Assembly (NCBI GenBank): GCA_049653005.1
Contig: JBASFL010000042.1
Span: forward strand, 1 to 64,000
DNA length: 64,000 nt
From: UBA2334 sp049653005
GTDB taxonomy: Bacteria > Pseudomonadota > Gammaproteobacteria > Burkholderiales > Burkholderiaceae_C
Direction of reading: 5' to 3'
Shown here: positions 52,341-61,554 of the stretch, in pieces
Position numbering within the stretch: the first letter of the stretch is position 1
How the letters are laid out: every line of letters begins with the position of its first letter
Position numbers and translations under genes: made by a program
Notes under the pieces: generated by a model
Databases searched by the model: none
Told to the model about the DNA's origin: nothing
Seen by the model: only the letters and a program-made list of their open reading frames with translations

Positions 52341-53642
52341 ATGGCCGATCTCAGCACCACCTTCGCGGGCATCACCAGCCCCAACCCCTTTTGGCTGGCG
52401 TCCGCGCCACCCACCGACAAGGCCTACAACGTCAACCGCGCCTTTGAAGCGGGCTGGGGCGGCGTGGTCTGGAAAACCCTGGGCGAGGCCGGGCCGCCCG
52501 TGGTCAACGTGCACGGCCCCCGCTACGGCGCGCTGCTGAGCAACGACCGGCGGCTGCTGGGCTTCAACAACATCGAGCTCATCACAGACCGCGACCTGGA
52601 AACCAACCTGCGCGAAATCACCGAGGTCAAGCGCCTGTGGCCCGACCGCGCGCTGGTGGTGTCGCTGATGGTGCCGTGCAACGAAGCGGCCTGGAAAGCC
52701 ATCCTGCCCCGCGTGGAAGACACGGGCTGCGACGGCATCGAGCTGAACTTCGGCTGCCCCCACGGTATGAGCGAACGCGGCATGGGCGCCGCCGTGGGCC
52801 AGGTGCCCGAATACATCCAGATGGTCACCGCCTGGTGCAAGCAGTACAGCAAGCTGCCGGTCATCGTGAAGCTCACGCCCAACATCACCGACGTGCGCTT
52901 CCCGGCCCGTGCGGCCAAAGCAGGCGGGGCCGATGCGGTCAGCCTGATCAACACCATCAACAGCATCGTGGGCGTGGACCCGTACAGCCTGACCATGGTG
53001 CCCAGCACGGGCGGCAAGGGCAGCCACGGTGGCTACTGCGGCCCGGCGGTCAAGCCCATTGCGCTGAACATGGTGGCCGAAATCGCCCGCGACCCGGCCA
53101 CCGCCGGCCTGCCCATCAGCGGCATTGGCGGCGTGGGCACCTGGCGCGACGCGGTGGACTTCATCGCCCTGGGCGCGGGCAACGTGCAGGTGTGCACCGC
53201 CGCCATGGTGTACGGCTTCAAAATCGTGCAAGACATGGCCAGCGGCCTGTCCGACTACATGGACGACATGGGCTTCAACAGCGTGAGTGAGATCGTGGGC
53301 CGCGCCGTGCCCACCGTGAGCGACTGGCGCTACCTCAACCTGAACCACGTCAGCAAGGCATTCATCGACCCCGACAAGTGCATTGACTGCGGCCGCTGCC
53401 ACATCGCCTGCGAAGACACCAGCCACCAGGCCATCTGGGCCGTGAAAGACGGCCAGCGCCATTTCGAGGTGAACGAGGCCGAGTGCGTGGGCTGCAACCT
53501 GTGCGCCCTGGTGTGCCCCGTGCCCGGCTGCATCAGCCTGCGCGACCTGGCCCCCGGTGAGGTGGACCAACGCACCGGCCAACCCGTCAGCGCCACGCCG
53601 GTGAACTGGACGGCCCACCCCAACAACCCGATGCGAGCCTGA
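52341..53642 (+). CDS. preA: dihydropyrimidine dehydrogenase subunit PreA
   Basis: A 433-residue PreA. The TIM-barrel FMN domain resembles dihydroorotate dehydrogenases (SAPPTDKAYNVNRAFEAGWGG), with the active-site cysteine in NFGCPHGMSERGMGAAVGQ (about 134-152). The C-terminal ferredoxin-like part has two 4Fe-4S motifs, CIDCGRCHIAC and CVGCNLCALVCPVPGC (about 350-400). It carries the pyrimidine-reducing site and receives electrons from PreT. TAGGAGCCAATTTC gives a good ribosome site. Confidence 0.94.
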   Translation: MADLSTTFAGITSPNPFWLASAPPTDKAYNVNRAFEAGWGGVVWKTLGEAGPPVVNVHGPRYGALLSNDRRLLGFNNIELITDRDLETNLREITEVKRLWPDRALVVSLMVPCNEAAWKAILPRVEDTGCDGIELNFGCPHGMSERGMGAAVGQVPEYIQMVTAWCKQYSKLPVIVKLTPNITDVRFPARAAKAGGADAVSLINTINSIVGVDPYSLTMVPSTGGKGSHGGYCGPAVKPIALNMVAEIARDPATAGLPISGIGGVGTWRDAVDFIALGAGNVQVCTAAMVYGFKIVQDMASGLSDYMDDMGFNSVSEIVGRAVPTVSDWRYLNLNHVSKAFIDPDKCIDCGRCHIACEDTSHQAIWAVKDGQRHFEVNEAECVGCNLCALVCPVPGCISLRDLAPGEVDQRTGQPVSATPVNWTAHPNNPMRA

Positions 53643-53688
53643 TGCCAGCCCGCGTGAACCCCACACCCTCAAATTCCAGGAGACCTTC

Positions 53689-55146
53689 ATGAATGTTGTG
53701 CTTATCCAGGGCGGAACCGTGGTCAACGCCGACCGCGAATTCAAAGCCGACGTGTTGTGTGTGGACGGCCAGATCGCGGCCGTGGGCACCGGGCTCGACG
53801 CCCCTGCTGGCGCCACCAAGCTGGACGCCAGCGGCCAGTACGTGCTGCCCGGCGGCATCGACCCCCACACCCACATGCAGCTGCCGTTCATGGGCACGGT
53901 CACCATGGACGACTTTTTCAGCGGCACGGCGGCGGCGCTGGCCGGGGGCACCACCACCATCATCGACTTCGTCATCCCCAACCCGCAACAGCCGCTGATG
54001 GAGGCCTACCGCACCTGGCGCGGCTGGGCCGAAAAGGCCGCGTCTGACCACAGCTTCCACGTCGCCATCACCTGGTGGGACGACAGCGTGCGCCGCGACA
54101 TGGGTACCCTGGTGCAGCAAGAGGGCGTGAACAGCTTCAAGCACTTCATGGCCTACAAAAACGCCATCATGTGCGACGACGAAACGCTGGTGAACAGCTT
54201 CAAGCGCTGCCTGGAACTGGGCGCCATGCCCACCGTGCACGCCGAAAACGGCGAGCTGGTGTTTTTGCTGCAACAGGAAATGAAGAACCTCGGCGTGCTC
54301 GGCCCCGAAGGCCACCCCGCCAGCCGCCCGCCCGCCGTGGAAGGCGAGGCCGCCCAGCGCGCCATTGCCATTGCCAACGTGCTGAACGTGCCCATTTACG
54401 TGGTGCACGTCTCGTGCGAAGAGGCGGCCAGTGCCATTGCCCGCGCCCGCGCCGCCGGACAGCGCGTGTACGGCGAGGTGCTGGCCGGGCACCTGGTGGT
54501 GGACGACAGCGTGTACCGCCACCCCGACTTTGCCACCGCCGCCGCGCACGTCATGAGCCCGCCCTTCCGCGAAAAAACGCACCAGGAGGCGCTGTGGCGC
54601 GGCCTGCAATCGGGCAGCCTGCACACCACCGCCACCGACCACTGCACCTTCTGCGCCGAGCAAAAGGCCGCCGGGCGGCTCGACTTCAGCAAAATCCCCA
54701 ACGGCACCGGCGGGGTGGAAGAACGCCTCATGGTGCTGTGGGACGCGGGCGTCAACACCGGGCGCCTCACGCCCAGCGAGTTTGTGGCGGTCACCTCGGC
54801 CAACACGGCCAAACTGTTCAACCTGTACCCGCAAAAAGGCTGCATCACCCCCGGGGCCGATGCCGACCTGGTGCTGTGGGACCCCGCCGCCACCCGCACC
54901 CTGTCGGTGAAAACCCAGCACAGCAAAGGCGACTTCAACATCTTCGAAGGCCGCACCGTGACCGGCGTGCCCACCCACACGCTGAGCCAAGGCAAGGTGG
55001 TGTACGCCAACGGCGACCTGCGGGCCGAGCGCGGCGCGGGCCGCTACCTGAAGCGCCCGGCGTTCAAGGGCGCTGACAGCGCGCACTTTCAGGCCCTGGC
55101 CCAGAAAGCGCTGCTGGCCCAGCCCACCGCCGTGCCACGCGCTTGA
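53689..55146 (+). CDS. hydA: dihydropyrimidinase
   Basis: A 485-residue cyclic amidohydrolase that opens 5,6-dihydrouracil or dihydrothymine to the N-carbamoyl-beta-amino acid. The binuclear metal ligands are visible: GGIDPHTHMQLPF (about 58-70), the carbamylated lysine in SFKHFMAYKNAIM (about 150), HAENGE, VVHVSCEEAA and TDHCTFC. Its length is normal for the family. CCAGGAG precedes the ATG. The TGA stop lies inside the intergenic repeat that separates it from the amidohydrolase gene. Confidence 0.94.
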   Translation: MNVVLIQGGTVVNADREFKADVLCVDGQIAAVGTGLDAPAGATKLDASGQYVLPGGIDPHTHMQLPFMGTVTMDDFFSGTAAALAGGTTTIIDFVIPNPQQPLMEAYRTWRGWAEKAASDHSFHVAITWWDDSVRRDMGTLVQQEGVNSFKHFMAYKNAIMCDDETLVNSFKRCLELGAMPTVHAENGELVFLLQQEMKNLGVLGPEGHPASRPPAVEGEAAQRAIAIANVLNVPIYVVHVSCEEAASAIARARAAGQRVYGEVLAGHLVVDDSVYRHPDFATAAAHVMSPPFREKTHQEALWRGLQSGSLHTTATDHCTFCAEQKAAGRLDFSKIPNGTGGVEERLMVLWDAGVNTGRLTPSEFVAVTSANTAKLFNLYPQKGCITPGADADLVLWDPAATRTLSVKTQHSKGDFNIFEGRTVTGVPTHTLSQGKVVYANGDLRAERGAGRYLKRPAFKGADSAHFQALAQKALLAQPTAVPRA

Positions 55147-55200
55147 ATTTCAAGCCTTTTTGGCACCCAGCGCTTGATGCACATCACTTTACAGCTATTG
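55142..55200 (+). repeat. intergenic repeat, copy C
   Basis: CTTGAATTTCAAGCCTTTTT, GGCACCCAGCGCTTG, then TTTACAGCTATTG. As at 47625, the upstream gene's stop codon is part of the repeat. Confidence 0.75.
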
Positions 55201-55217
55201 TTTTACAAGGCACCGCC

Positions 55218-56465
55218 ATGAGCAACACCGCCGACATTTCCACCCTGCGCATCAACGGCCAGCGCCTGTGGGACAGCCTGATGGAGCTGGCCCAAATCGG
55301 GGCCACGCCCAAAGGCGGCGTCTGCCGCCTGACGCTGACCGACCTGGACAAACAGGGCCGCGACCTGGTCACCCGCTGGGCGCGCGAGGCGGGCATGGCG
55401 GTCACCATCGACAAAATCGGCAACGGTTTCATGCGCCGCCCGGGGCGCAACAACAGCCTGCCGCCCATCATGACCGGCAGCCACATCGACACCCAGCCCA
55501 CCGGCGGCAAGTTCGACGGCAACTACGGTGTGCTGGCCGGCATCGAAGTGGTGCGCACCCTGAACGACCATGGCATCGAAACCGAAGCCCCGATTGAAGT
55601 GGCCTTCTGGACCAACGAAGAAGGCAGCCGCTTTGTGCCGGTGATGATGGGCTCGGGCGTGTTCGCCAAAGCCTTCACACTCGAACACGCCTACGCCGCC
55701 ACCGACACCGAGGGCAAAACCGTCAAAGACGAACTGGCGCGCATCGGCTACATCGGCACCGAAGAGCCCGGCGACCACCCCATTGGTGCGTACTTCGAAG
55801 CCCACATCGAACAAGGCCCCGTGCTGGAAGACGCCGACGTGACCATCGGCGTGGTGCAGGGCGTGCTGGGCATCCGCTGGTTTGACTGCACCGTGACAGG
55901 CATGGAAGCCCACGCAGGCCCCACACCGATGGCACTGCGCAAAGACGCCATGCAGGTGGCCACCCACCTCATGCAAGAAGTGGTGGCCGCCGCCCACCGC
56001 CACCCGCCCCACGGGCGCGGCACGGTGGGCATGGTGCAGGTGCACCCCAACAGCCGCAACGTCATCCCGGGCCGGGTGAAGTTCAGCATCGACCTGCGCA
56101 ACAGCACCGATGCGCTGGTGGACACCATGGTCGATGAAGTGAAGGCGTTTGCAAACAAACTGGCAGCCGACTCAGGCCTGGGCATCCAGATTGATTTGGT
56201 GTCCAGCTACCCGGCGCAAGGGTTTCACCCCGACTGCATCGACGCCGTGGCACGCGCCGCCCAAGCCCTCGGCCACAGCCACATGCCCGCCGTGTCAGGC
56301 GCGGGGCACGACGCGGTGTACACCGCTCGCCTGGCCCCCAGCGGCATGATTTTCATCCCCTGCAAAGACGGCATCAGCCACAACGAGATTGAAGACGCCA
56401 AGCCCGAGCATGTGGCCGCAGGGTGCAATGTGCTGCTGCATGCGATGTTGGGGCGGGCGGGGTGA
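55218..56465 (+). CDS. N-carbamoyl-beta-alanine amidohydrolase (Zn-dependent, M20 family)
   Basis: A 415-residue M20-family hydrolase (HyuC/allantoate amidohydrolase-like). MTGSHIDTQPTGGKFDGNYGV (about 84-104) holds the first zinc histidine and bridging aspartate, FWTNEEGSRF the catalytic glutamate, EAHIEQGPVLE a further ligand, and GMEAHAGPTPM the dimerisation-domain motif. It would hydrolyse N-carbamoyl-beta-alanine to beta-alanine, CO2 and ammonia, supplying the transaminase encoded upstream. The ATG at 55218 has AAGG seven bases before it; the longer frame from 55143 runs through the intergenic repeat and is rejected. Confidence 0.9.
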   Translation: MSNTADISTLRINGQRLWDSLMELAQIGATPKGGVCRLTLTDLDKQGRDLVTRWAREAGMAVTIDKIGNGFMRRPGRNNSLPPIMTGSHIDTQPTGGKFDGNYGVLAGIEVVRTLNDHGIETEAPIEVAFWTNEEGSRFVPVMMGSGVFAKAFTLEHAYAATDTEGKTVKDELARIGYIGTEEPGDHPIGAYFEAHIEQGPVLEDADVTIGVVQGVLGIRWFDCTVTGMEAHAGPTPMALRKDAMQVATHLMQEVVAAAHRHPPHGRGTVGMVQVHPNSRNVIPGRVKFSIDLRNSTDALVDTMVDEVKAFANKLAADSGLGIQIDLVSSYPAQGFHPDCIDAVARAAQALGHSHMPAVSGAGHDAVYTARLAPSGMIFIPCKDGISHNEIEDAKPEHVAAGCNVLLHAMLGRAG

Positions 56466-56573
56466 ACTGTGGACCGACCTGTCTTCGGGCGGCAAAATAC
56501 CGCACAAGAACGACACGGCCCAGGACCCTTGGGCCAGGGTCTGATTGCACTCATCCATGGAAAGGTGGCGGTC

Positions 56574-56840
56574 ATGAACACGGCAACCCATCTCGAAAAC
56601 GCCCACTTTCTGCGCGAGCTGGCCGACAACCTGCCTCGCATTTTTCCTCGTAGCACACCGGACCAGATCGACCTGCTGGAACGGCTGGCCAATGAAGAGC
56701 TGGCGCAAGCCGAGCACGACGACTGGGTACGCACCAAAGTGGCTGCCGCACGCGCAGACCACCGGCCCACCTTCACCACCGCCGAAATGGAAGCCCGCTT
56801 GAGCGCCCGCAGCCAACGTCCGCCACATGCACCACGTTGA
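56574..56840 (+). CDS. antitoxin of a ParE/RelE-type toxin-antitoxin pair
   Basis: An 88-residue acidic protein: MNTATHLENAHFLRELADNL, then TPDQIDLLERLANEELAQAEHDDWVR and FTTAEMEARLSARSQR near the end. Small size, the tail typical of antitoxins that wrap a ParE toxin, and the 14-base overlap with the downstream toxin frame identify it. GGAAAGGTGG precedes the ATG. The partner toxin carries a premature stop, so the antitoxin may be surviving without a functional toxin. Confidence 0.7.
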   Translation: MNTATHLENAHFLRELADNLPRIFPRSTPDQIDLLERLANEELAQAEHDDWVRTKVAAARADHRPTFTTAEMEARLSARSQRPPHAPR

Positions 56841-57123
56841 GTGGACCGCATCGGCTCTGGAAGACATCGAAGCGTTGTTCGATTACTTGGCCGAACAAGC
56901 CTCGCCGCAGGAAGCGGAACACCTCTGCCGCCGCTTGTTGCGCAGCACTGATCGATTGACCCAGTTCCCCCGTCTGTATTAAGCGACGCCGGTCTATGGC
57001 GAAGGCGTGCGCCGCATCAGCCTGCTGGGGCAACACGTGCTGTACGAGGTGAACGACCTCGCCCAATGCGTCACCATCTTGGCTGTGGTGGGTCAGCGTC
57101 AAAACCCACAGTTGATTCGCTGA
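56827..57123 (+). pseudogene. ParE/RelE-family toxin, interrupted by a stop codon
   Basis: The frame starts MHHVEWTASALEDIEALFDYLAEQ and runs to FPRLY, where TAA (56980-56982) interrupts it at codon 52. In the same frame it continues ATPVYGEGVRRISLLGQHVLYE to a TGA at 57121-57123, giving a 98-codon ParE-like protein if the stop were sense. The second half contains GEGVRRI and VLYEVND, conserved in ParE toxins and needed for activity. A single nonsense change therefore probably inactivates it, unless a sequence error is responsible. Confidence 0.8.
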
Positions 57124-57216
57124 CAGGGTTCAGCCGAATTGCAGTTGGTGTTTGCACTGCGTTGTGTCAAACTGATTTTTCATTCAAATATCCATTCATA
57201 AATTCATTCACACCCC

Positions 57217-58569
57217 ATGCCTCCGCACGCCGACCGCATCCGCCTGCTCCTGGCCAAAGGCCCCATAGGTGCGCGCCAACTGCTTGAAAACATAGGCATC
57301 AGCCAGCCCACGCTGTCCCGTGCGTTGGCGGGCATGGCCGATGAGGTGGTGCGCATGGGGGCAGCCCGATCCATTCAGTACGCGCTGCGCGACCGGGGGC
57401 GGGGGGTGGGCGACATCGCCATTCACCACGTGGGGGCTGGTGGCACCGTCAAACCCTTGGGGCTGTTGATCCCGGTGCGGCCCGAGGGCTTTGTGATGCA
57501 GCAGAACGACGGCGTGGCCTTGCACAGCGACAGCCTGCCCTGGTGGCTGTTGGACATGCGGCCCCAGGGCTTTTTGGGCCGTGCCTATGTGGCCCAGCAT
57601 GCGCAGGCGCTGGGCCTGCCACCCAACCTGTTTGACTGGCGCGACGCCCACGCCCTGCGCGCGCTCATGGCCCACGGCCATGACGCGGTGGGCAACCTGC
57701 TGCTGGGCGACTTGGCCCGCGATCAGTTTCTCCACAACCCGGTGCCCGAACCGATTGCCCAGACACACAAAGGTGAGTGTTACGCCCGCTTGGCCGAAGC
57801 CGCGGCCCGGGGCGACCAGCCCGGCTCATCTGCCGGGGGTGAACAGCCCAAGTTCACCGCCTATGCCCACACACCCGAAGGGCCACGCCATGTGCTGGTG
57901 AAGTTTTCGCTGCAGGATGGCGGCGCAGACAACCCCATCACCCAACGCTGGCGCGACTTGCTGCTGGCCGAGCACCATGCCCTGCAAACCCTGGCCGCTG
58001 CCGGCGTGCCTGCCGCCCGGACCGCGGTGGTGGACCATGCGGGGCAGCGTTTTCTGGAGGTCGAGCGGTTTGACCGGGTGGGTGCACACGGGCGGTGTGG
58101 GGTGTTTTCGTTGAGTGCGGTGGAAGCCGAATTTGTGGGCAATGCCACCGCGCCGTGGCCCACCCTGGCAGCCCAATTGGCCGACGCCGGGGTGATTGAC
58201 CGGGCATCTGCCCAAGGGGCGGCGTTGTTGTATGCCTTTGGCACATTGATCGGCAACACCGACATGCACCACGGCAACCTGTCGTTCACCAGCGAACACG
58301 GTCGCCCATACGCCTTGGCCCCCGCCTACGACATGCTGCCCATGGGCTTTGCCCCGCGCGCCAGTGGTGCCCTGCCCGCCCAACTGCCCCCGGTCACGTT
58401 GCATGCCCGTGTGGACAACGCCACTTGGCGGCAAGCGCTGGACTTGGCAGGCCAATTTCTGGCGCGCATCGGGGCTGAGCAGCGGTGTTCTGAGCGTTTT
58501 GCCTGCTGCGTGGACGGCTTGGCCCAGCACCTGGCAGGCGCACGAACCCAGGTGGCTCGGCTGGGCTGA
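57217..58569 (+). CDS. yjjJ: YjjJ-type HipA-like kinase with N-terminal helix-turn-helix
   Basis: A 450-residue protein combining a winged helix-turn-helix (GARQLLENIGISQPTLSRALAGM, about 17-40) with a HipA-type Ser/Thr kinase. Kinase hallmarks are GGEQPKFTAY, the lysine in HVLVKFS, EVERFDRVG, the catalytic IGNTDMHHGNLSF (about 346-358) and metal-binding AYDMLPMG (about 371-378). E. coli YjjJ has this fused layout and acts as a growth inhibitor without a separate HipB; the DNA-binding part here may play that role. It begins 93 bases after the broken toxin. The ribosome site is weak. Confidence 0.85.
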   Translation: MPPHADRIRLLLAKGPIGARQLLENIGISQPTLSRALAGMADEVVRMGAARSIQYALRDRGRGVGDIAIHHVGAGGTVKPLGLLIPVRPEGFVMQQNDGVALHSDSLPWWLLDMRPQGFLGRAYVAQHAQALGLPPNLFDWRDAHALRALMAHGHDAVGNLLLGDLARDQFLHNPVPEPIAQTHKGECYARLAEAAARGDQPGSSAGGEQPKFTAYAHTPEGPRHVLVKFSLQDGGADNPITQRWRDLLLAEHHALQTLAAAGVPAARTAVVDHAGQRFLEVERFDRVGAHGRCGVFSLSAVEAEFVGNATAPWPTLAAQLADAGVIDRASAQGAALLYAFGTLIGNTDMHHGNLSFTSEHGRPYALAPAYDMLPMGFAPRASGALPAQLPPVTLHARVDNATWRQALDLAGQFLARIGAEQRCSERFACCVDGLAQHLAGARTQVARLG

Positions 58570-58598
58570 CCGCCAAGGCACCTGGTCGCAGACGCCAC

Positions 58599-59117
58599 TC
58601 AGTTGGTGCGTGGGTAGCTGCTGGGGAACAGCTCGTTCAGTTTTTTGCCGCTGTCGCCGCTGGCCAAAATTTCACCGGTGCGCAAAGCTTCGGCCAGCTC
58701 GGCTTTCACTTGCTCGCGGGTTTTGGTGCCGGTGGCCTGCTGCACTTCGTAGCGGCTGGGAAACACCTCGTTGAGTTTGCGGCCGCTTTCGTCGTTGGCC
58801 TGGATGTTGCCGGTGCGGATGGCGTCGGCCAGCTCGGCCTTCACTTGTTCACGGGTTTTGCCCACGGGGGCGGCACCGGCCTGCACGCGGGTGGTGCCAG
58901 CGGTGGCGCGGGCGGTGTAGTTTTGCGGGAACAACTCGTTGAGTTTGCGACCGCTTTCGTCGTTGCCCACGATGTCGCCGGTGCGGATGGCTTCGGCCAG
59001 TTCGGCTTTCACTTGCTCACGGGTTTTGCCCACCGCAGCGTCGTCGGCTGCAAAGGCGTGGCCGGCGGTGAAAGCGGCCAATGTGAGGGCAATCAGGGAA
59101 GCGTGTGTGCGTGTCAT
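58599..59117 (-). CDS. exported DUF4148 protein with three tandem repeats
   Basis: A 172-residue protein with a clean signal peptide (cleavage after HAFA, about residue 23). The mature part is three copies of KTREQVKAELAEAIRTGDI-x-NDESGRKLNELFP-x(2)-Y, each about 45 residues, joined by short linkers. One such unit is the DUF4148 domain found singly in many small betaproteobacterial secreted proteins. Function is unknown. The ATG at 59117 starts the signal peptide; the frame is open 22 codons further. It is divergent from a LysR gene with about 180 bases between. Confidence 0.85.
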   Translation of the reverse strand: MTRTHASLIALTLAAFTAGHAFAADDAAVGKTREQVKAELAEAIRTGDIVGNDESGRKLNELFPQNYTARATAGTTRVQAGAAPVGKTREQVKAELADAIRTGNIQANDESGRKLNEVFPSRYEVQQATGTKTREQVKAELAEALRTGEILASGDSGKKLNELFPSSYPRTN

Positions 59118-59299
59118 GGTGAGGTTCCTTTGGGTGGTTACAGGTGGTTTGGCAGTTGCCATCGAGGGGTGCGTCTGTGGCATCTCGTCGATGGGATGAA
59201 CTGTAAAATTTCGGATTCAATAAACAAACAACCAAATCTTTCATTCAACGTTTCTGATTAAGAAACAATGAGCCCCTTGAACCCACACACAAAGGCACC

Positions 59300-60244
59300 A
59301 TGGACCGATTGCTTTCAATGCGCGTGTTTGAACGGGTGGTGGCCGAAGGTGGCTTTGCCGCCGCCGCCCGGGCGCTGGACATGTCGGCCCCGGTGGTGAC
59401 GCGCCTGGTGGCCGACCTGGAAGACCACCTGGGCACCCGGCTGCTGCAACGCACCACACGGCGGCTGTCGCTGACCGAGGCGGGCCAGAATTACCTGAAC
59501 CGGGTGCGAAACATCCTGCAAGACATTGACGAGGCCCACGCCGTGGCCAGCGCCCACACCCAAGAGCTGGCCGGGTTGCTGCGTGTGCACGCCCCGCCGG
59601 TGCTGGCCACACACGTGTTGGCCCCGTTGTTGGCGGGTTTTCGGGGGCGATACCCGAAAATTCAGATCGAAATCGACGTGCAATCGGTGGCCGAACCGCC
59701 CATTGAAGACTTCGACGTGACACTGATGGGCACCGATGACCAGTTCGATGCCGACATCGTGGCGCGCAAAGTGATTGAATCGGCGGCCATTCTGGTGGCA
59801 TCTCCCGGCTACGTGTTGCGACGTGGCCTGCCGGCCGCCCCCAGCGACCTGGCCCAGCACGACTGCCTGCGGCTGAAGTTGCCCCACGCCCGCACCCGGT
59901 TGTGGCGCATGTGGTGCCCCGAAGGCACGGTGGAGCCCATTGAGCTGGACATTGCCCCCGTGCTGCTGGCCAACCACACCGACACGCTGCTGCGCGCGAC
60001 GCTGGACGGGGCGGGCATCACCTCGGTGTCGGTGGACGTGGTGGCCCCCTACCTGGCGCGGGGTGAGTTGGTGCGGGTGTTGGCCCCCTGGATCACCGGG
60101 CGGTTGGCGCTGTACGCGGCGCTGCCCAGCCGCAAATTCATTCCGCAGCGCACCCGCGTGTTTTTGGACCACTTGGTGGAACACACCCGGGCACAGGCCG
60201 AACAGGCCATGAAGGCCTGCACCCACGGCTGCGGCGCAGGCTGA
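59300..60244 (+). CDS. LysR-family transcriptional regulator
   Basis: A 314-residue LysR regulator. It begins MDRLLSMRVFERVVAEGGFAAAARALDMSAPVVTRLVADLE, the typical helix-turn-helix, and continues RLLQRTTRRLSLTEAGQNYLN. The effector domain follows (LRVHAPPVLATHVLAPLLAGF), with LVASPGYVLRRGLPAAPSDL, the pattern of the CrgA/DsdC-like subgroup. It faces the DUF4148 gene divergently and may control it; the codA stop converges on its own end 21 bases away. Ligand unknown. Confidence 0.87.
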   Translation: MDRLLSMRVFERVVAEGGFAAAARALDMSAPVVTRLVADLEDHLGTRLLQRTTRRLSLTEAGQNYLNRVRNILQDIDEAHAVASAHTQELAGLLRVHAPPVLATHVLAPLLAGFRGRYPKIQIEIDVQSVAEPPIEDFDVTLMGTDDQFDADIVARKVIESAAILVASPGYVLRRGLPAAPSDLAQHDCLRLKLPHARTRLWRMWCPEGTVEPIELDIAPVLLANHTDTLLRATLDGAGITSVSVDVVAPYLARGELVRVLAPWITGRLALYAALPSRKFIPQRTRVFLDHLVEHTRAQAEQAMKACTHGCGAG

Positions 60245-60265
60245 GCGCGGCCTGCCCCGACCGGC

Positions 60266-61549
60266 TCAGCGCAAGGCCCAAGCCGTGTTGGGTGGCCTGC
60301 CCGGCAAGTTCAGTTCGGCCACCAAAGGCGCGCTGCTGGCCAACTTCACCCCGTTGCGGTACACGGCCAGCCGGTGCGCCCGCAGGCGAAGGGCTTCCAC
60401 GGGGCTGTGGGCTTGCAGCAGCACAAAGCTGGCCTGTTTGCCGGGGGCAATGCCCCAGTCGTTCAGGCCCAGGATGTGCGCAGGGGCGGTGGTCACGGCT
60501 TCGAAGCACCGGTGCATGGCGGCCTGGCTGGTCATTTGGGCCACGTGCAGGCCCATGTGGGCCGCTTCCAGCATGTCGCCGCTTCCCAGGCTGTACCAGG
60601 GGTCCATGGCGCAGTCGTGGCCAAAGGCCACGGTCAGCCCGGCGGCCAGCAGCTCGGGCACACGGGTCATGCCCCGGCGTTTGGGGTAGGTGTCGTGTCG
60701 GCCTTGCAGGGTGATGTTGATGAGCGGGTTGGCCACCACGTGCAGCCCGGCTTCGGCCATCAACGGGATGAGTTTGCTGACGTAATAGTTGTCCATGCTG
60801 TGCATGGACGTGAGGTGCGAACCCGTCACCCGGCCTTGCAGCCCCAAGCGTTGGGTGTGAAAGGCCAGGGTCTCCACGTGGCGCGAGTGCGGGTCGTCAG
60901 ACTCGTCGCAGTGCATGTCCACCCGGGTGCCCAGCTCGGCGGCCAGCTCGCACAACAGGCGCACGCTCTCGGCCCCGTCTTGCATGGTGCGCTCGAAGTG
61001 CGGGATGCCGCCCACCACGTCCACACCCAGTGCCATGGCGCGTTTCAGGTTGGCCAGGCCACCGGGGGTGCGCAGCACACCGTCTTGCGGGAAGGCCACC
61101 AGTTGCAGGTCCAGGTACGGTGCCACGCGTTTTTTGACTTCCAGCATGGCGCGCACGGGCAGCAGGCTGGGGTCGCTGGTGTCCACGTGGCTGCGGATGG
61201 CCAGCAGGCCTTTGGCCACGGCCCAGTCGCAGTAGGTCAGGGCGCGCTCGACCAGCGCTTCTTCGGTCAGCAGGGGTTTCAGTTCGCCCCACAGTGCAAT
61301 GCCCTCCAGCAGCGTGCCACTTTGGTTGACGCGTGGCAGGCCGTGGCTCAGCGTAGCGTCCATGTGAAAGTGGGCATCGACAAAGGGCGTGCTCAGCAGC
61401 TGGCTCTGGGCGTCCACCACCTCGGCCGCAGGGGCCTGCTCGGGTGACAGGCCCGCCGAGACTTCGACGATGCGCCCGTGTTGCACGGCCACGCCCATGT
61501 GGCTGCGGCCATCGGGCAGGGTGGCGTTGTGGATCAGCAGGTCAAGCAT
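60266..61549 (-). CDS. codA: cytosine deaminase
   Basis: A 427-residue amidohydrolase closely following E. coli CodA: metal histidines in VDAHFHMDATLSHG (about 56-69), NQSGTLLEGIALWGELK, LEVKKRVAPYLDLQLVAFPQDG, the HCDESDD with histidine and glutamate (about 209-215), GSHLTSMHSMDN, NITLQGRHDTYPKRRGMTRV and the catalytic aspartate in VAFGHDCAMDPWYSLG (about 308). It would deaminate cytosine to uracil, feeding PreTA encoded 8 kb away. The ATG at 61549 is five bases after the TetR-type gene's stop, so it belongs to the minus-strand importer-regulator operon. Confidence 0.87.
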   Translation of the reverse strand: MLDLLIHNATLPDGRSHMGVAVQHGRIVEVSAGLSPEQAPAAEVVDAQSQLLSTPFVDAHFHMDATLSHGLPRVNQSGTLLEGIALWGELKPLLTEEALVERALTYCDWAVAKGLLAIRSHVDTSDPSLLPVRAMLEVKKRVAPYLDLQLVAFPQDGVLRTPGGLANLKRAMALGVDVVGGIPHFERTMQDGAESVRLLCELAAELGTRVDMHCDESDDPHSRHVETLAFHTQRLGLQGRVTGSHLTSMHSMDNYYVSKLIPLMAEAGLHVVANPLINITLQGRHDTYPKRRGMTRVPELLAAGLTVAFGHDCAMDPWYSLGSGDMLEAAHMGLHVAQMTSQAAMHRCFEAVTTAPAHILGLNDWGIAPGKQASFVLLQAHSPVEALRLRAHRLAVYRNGVKLASSAPLVAELNLPGRPPNTAWALR

Positions 61550-61554
61550 GGTGT

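Noticed and set aside
53587..55086. 499-codon minus-strand frame opposite hydA
   Set aside because: Shadow frame; the plus strand holds all dihydropyrimidinase metal ligands.
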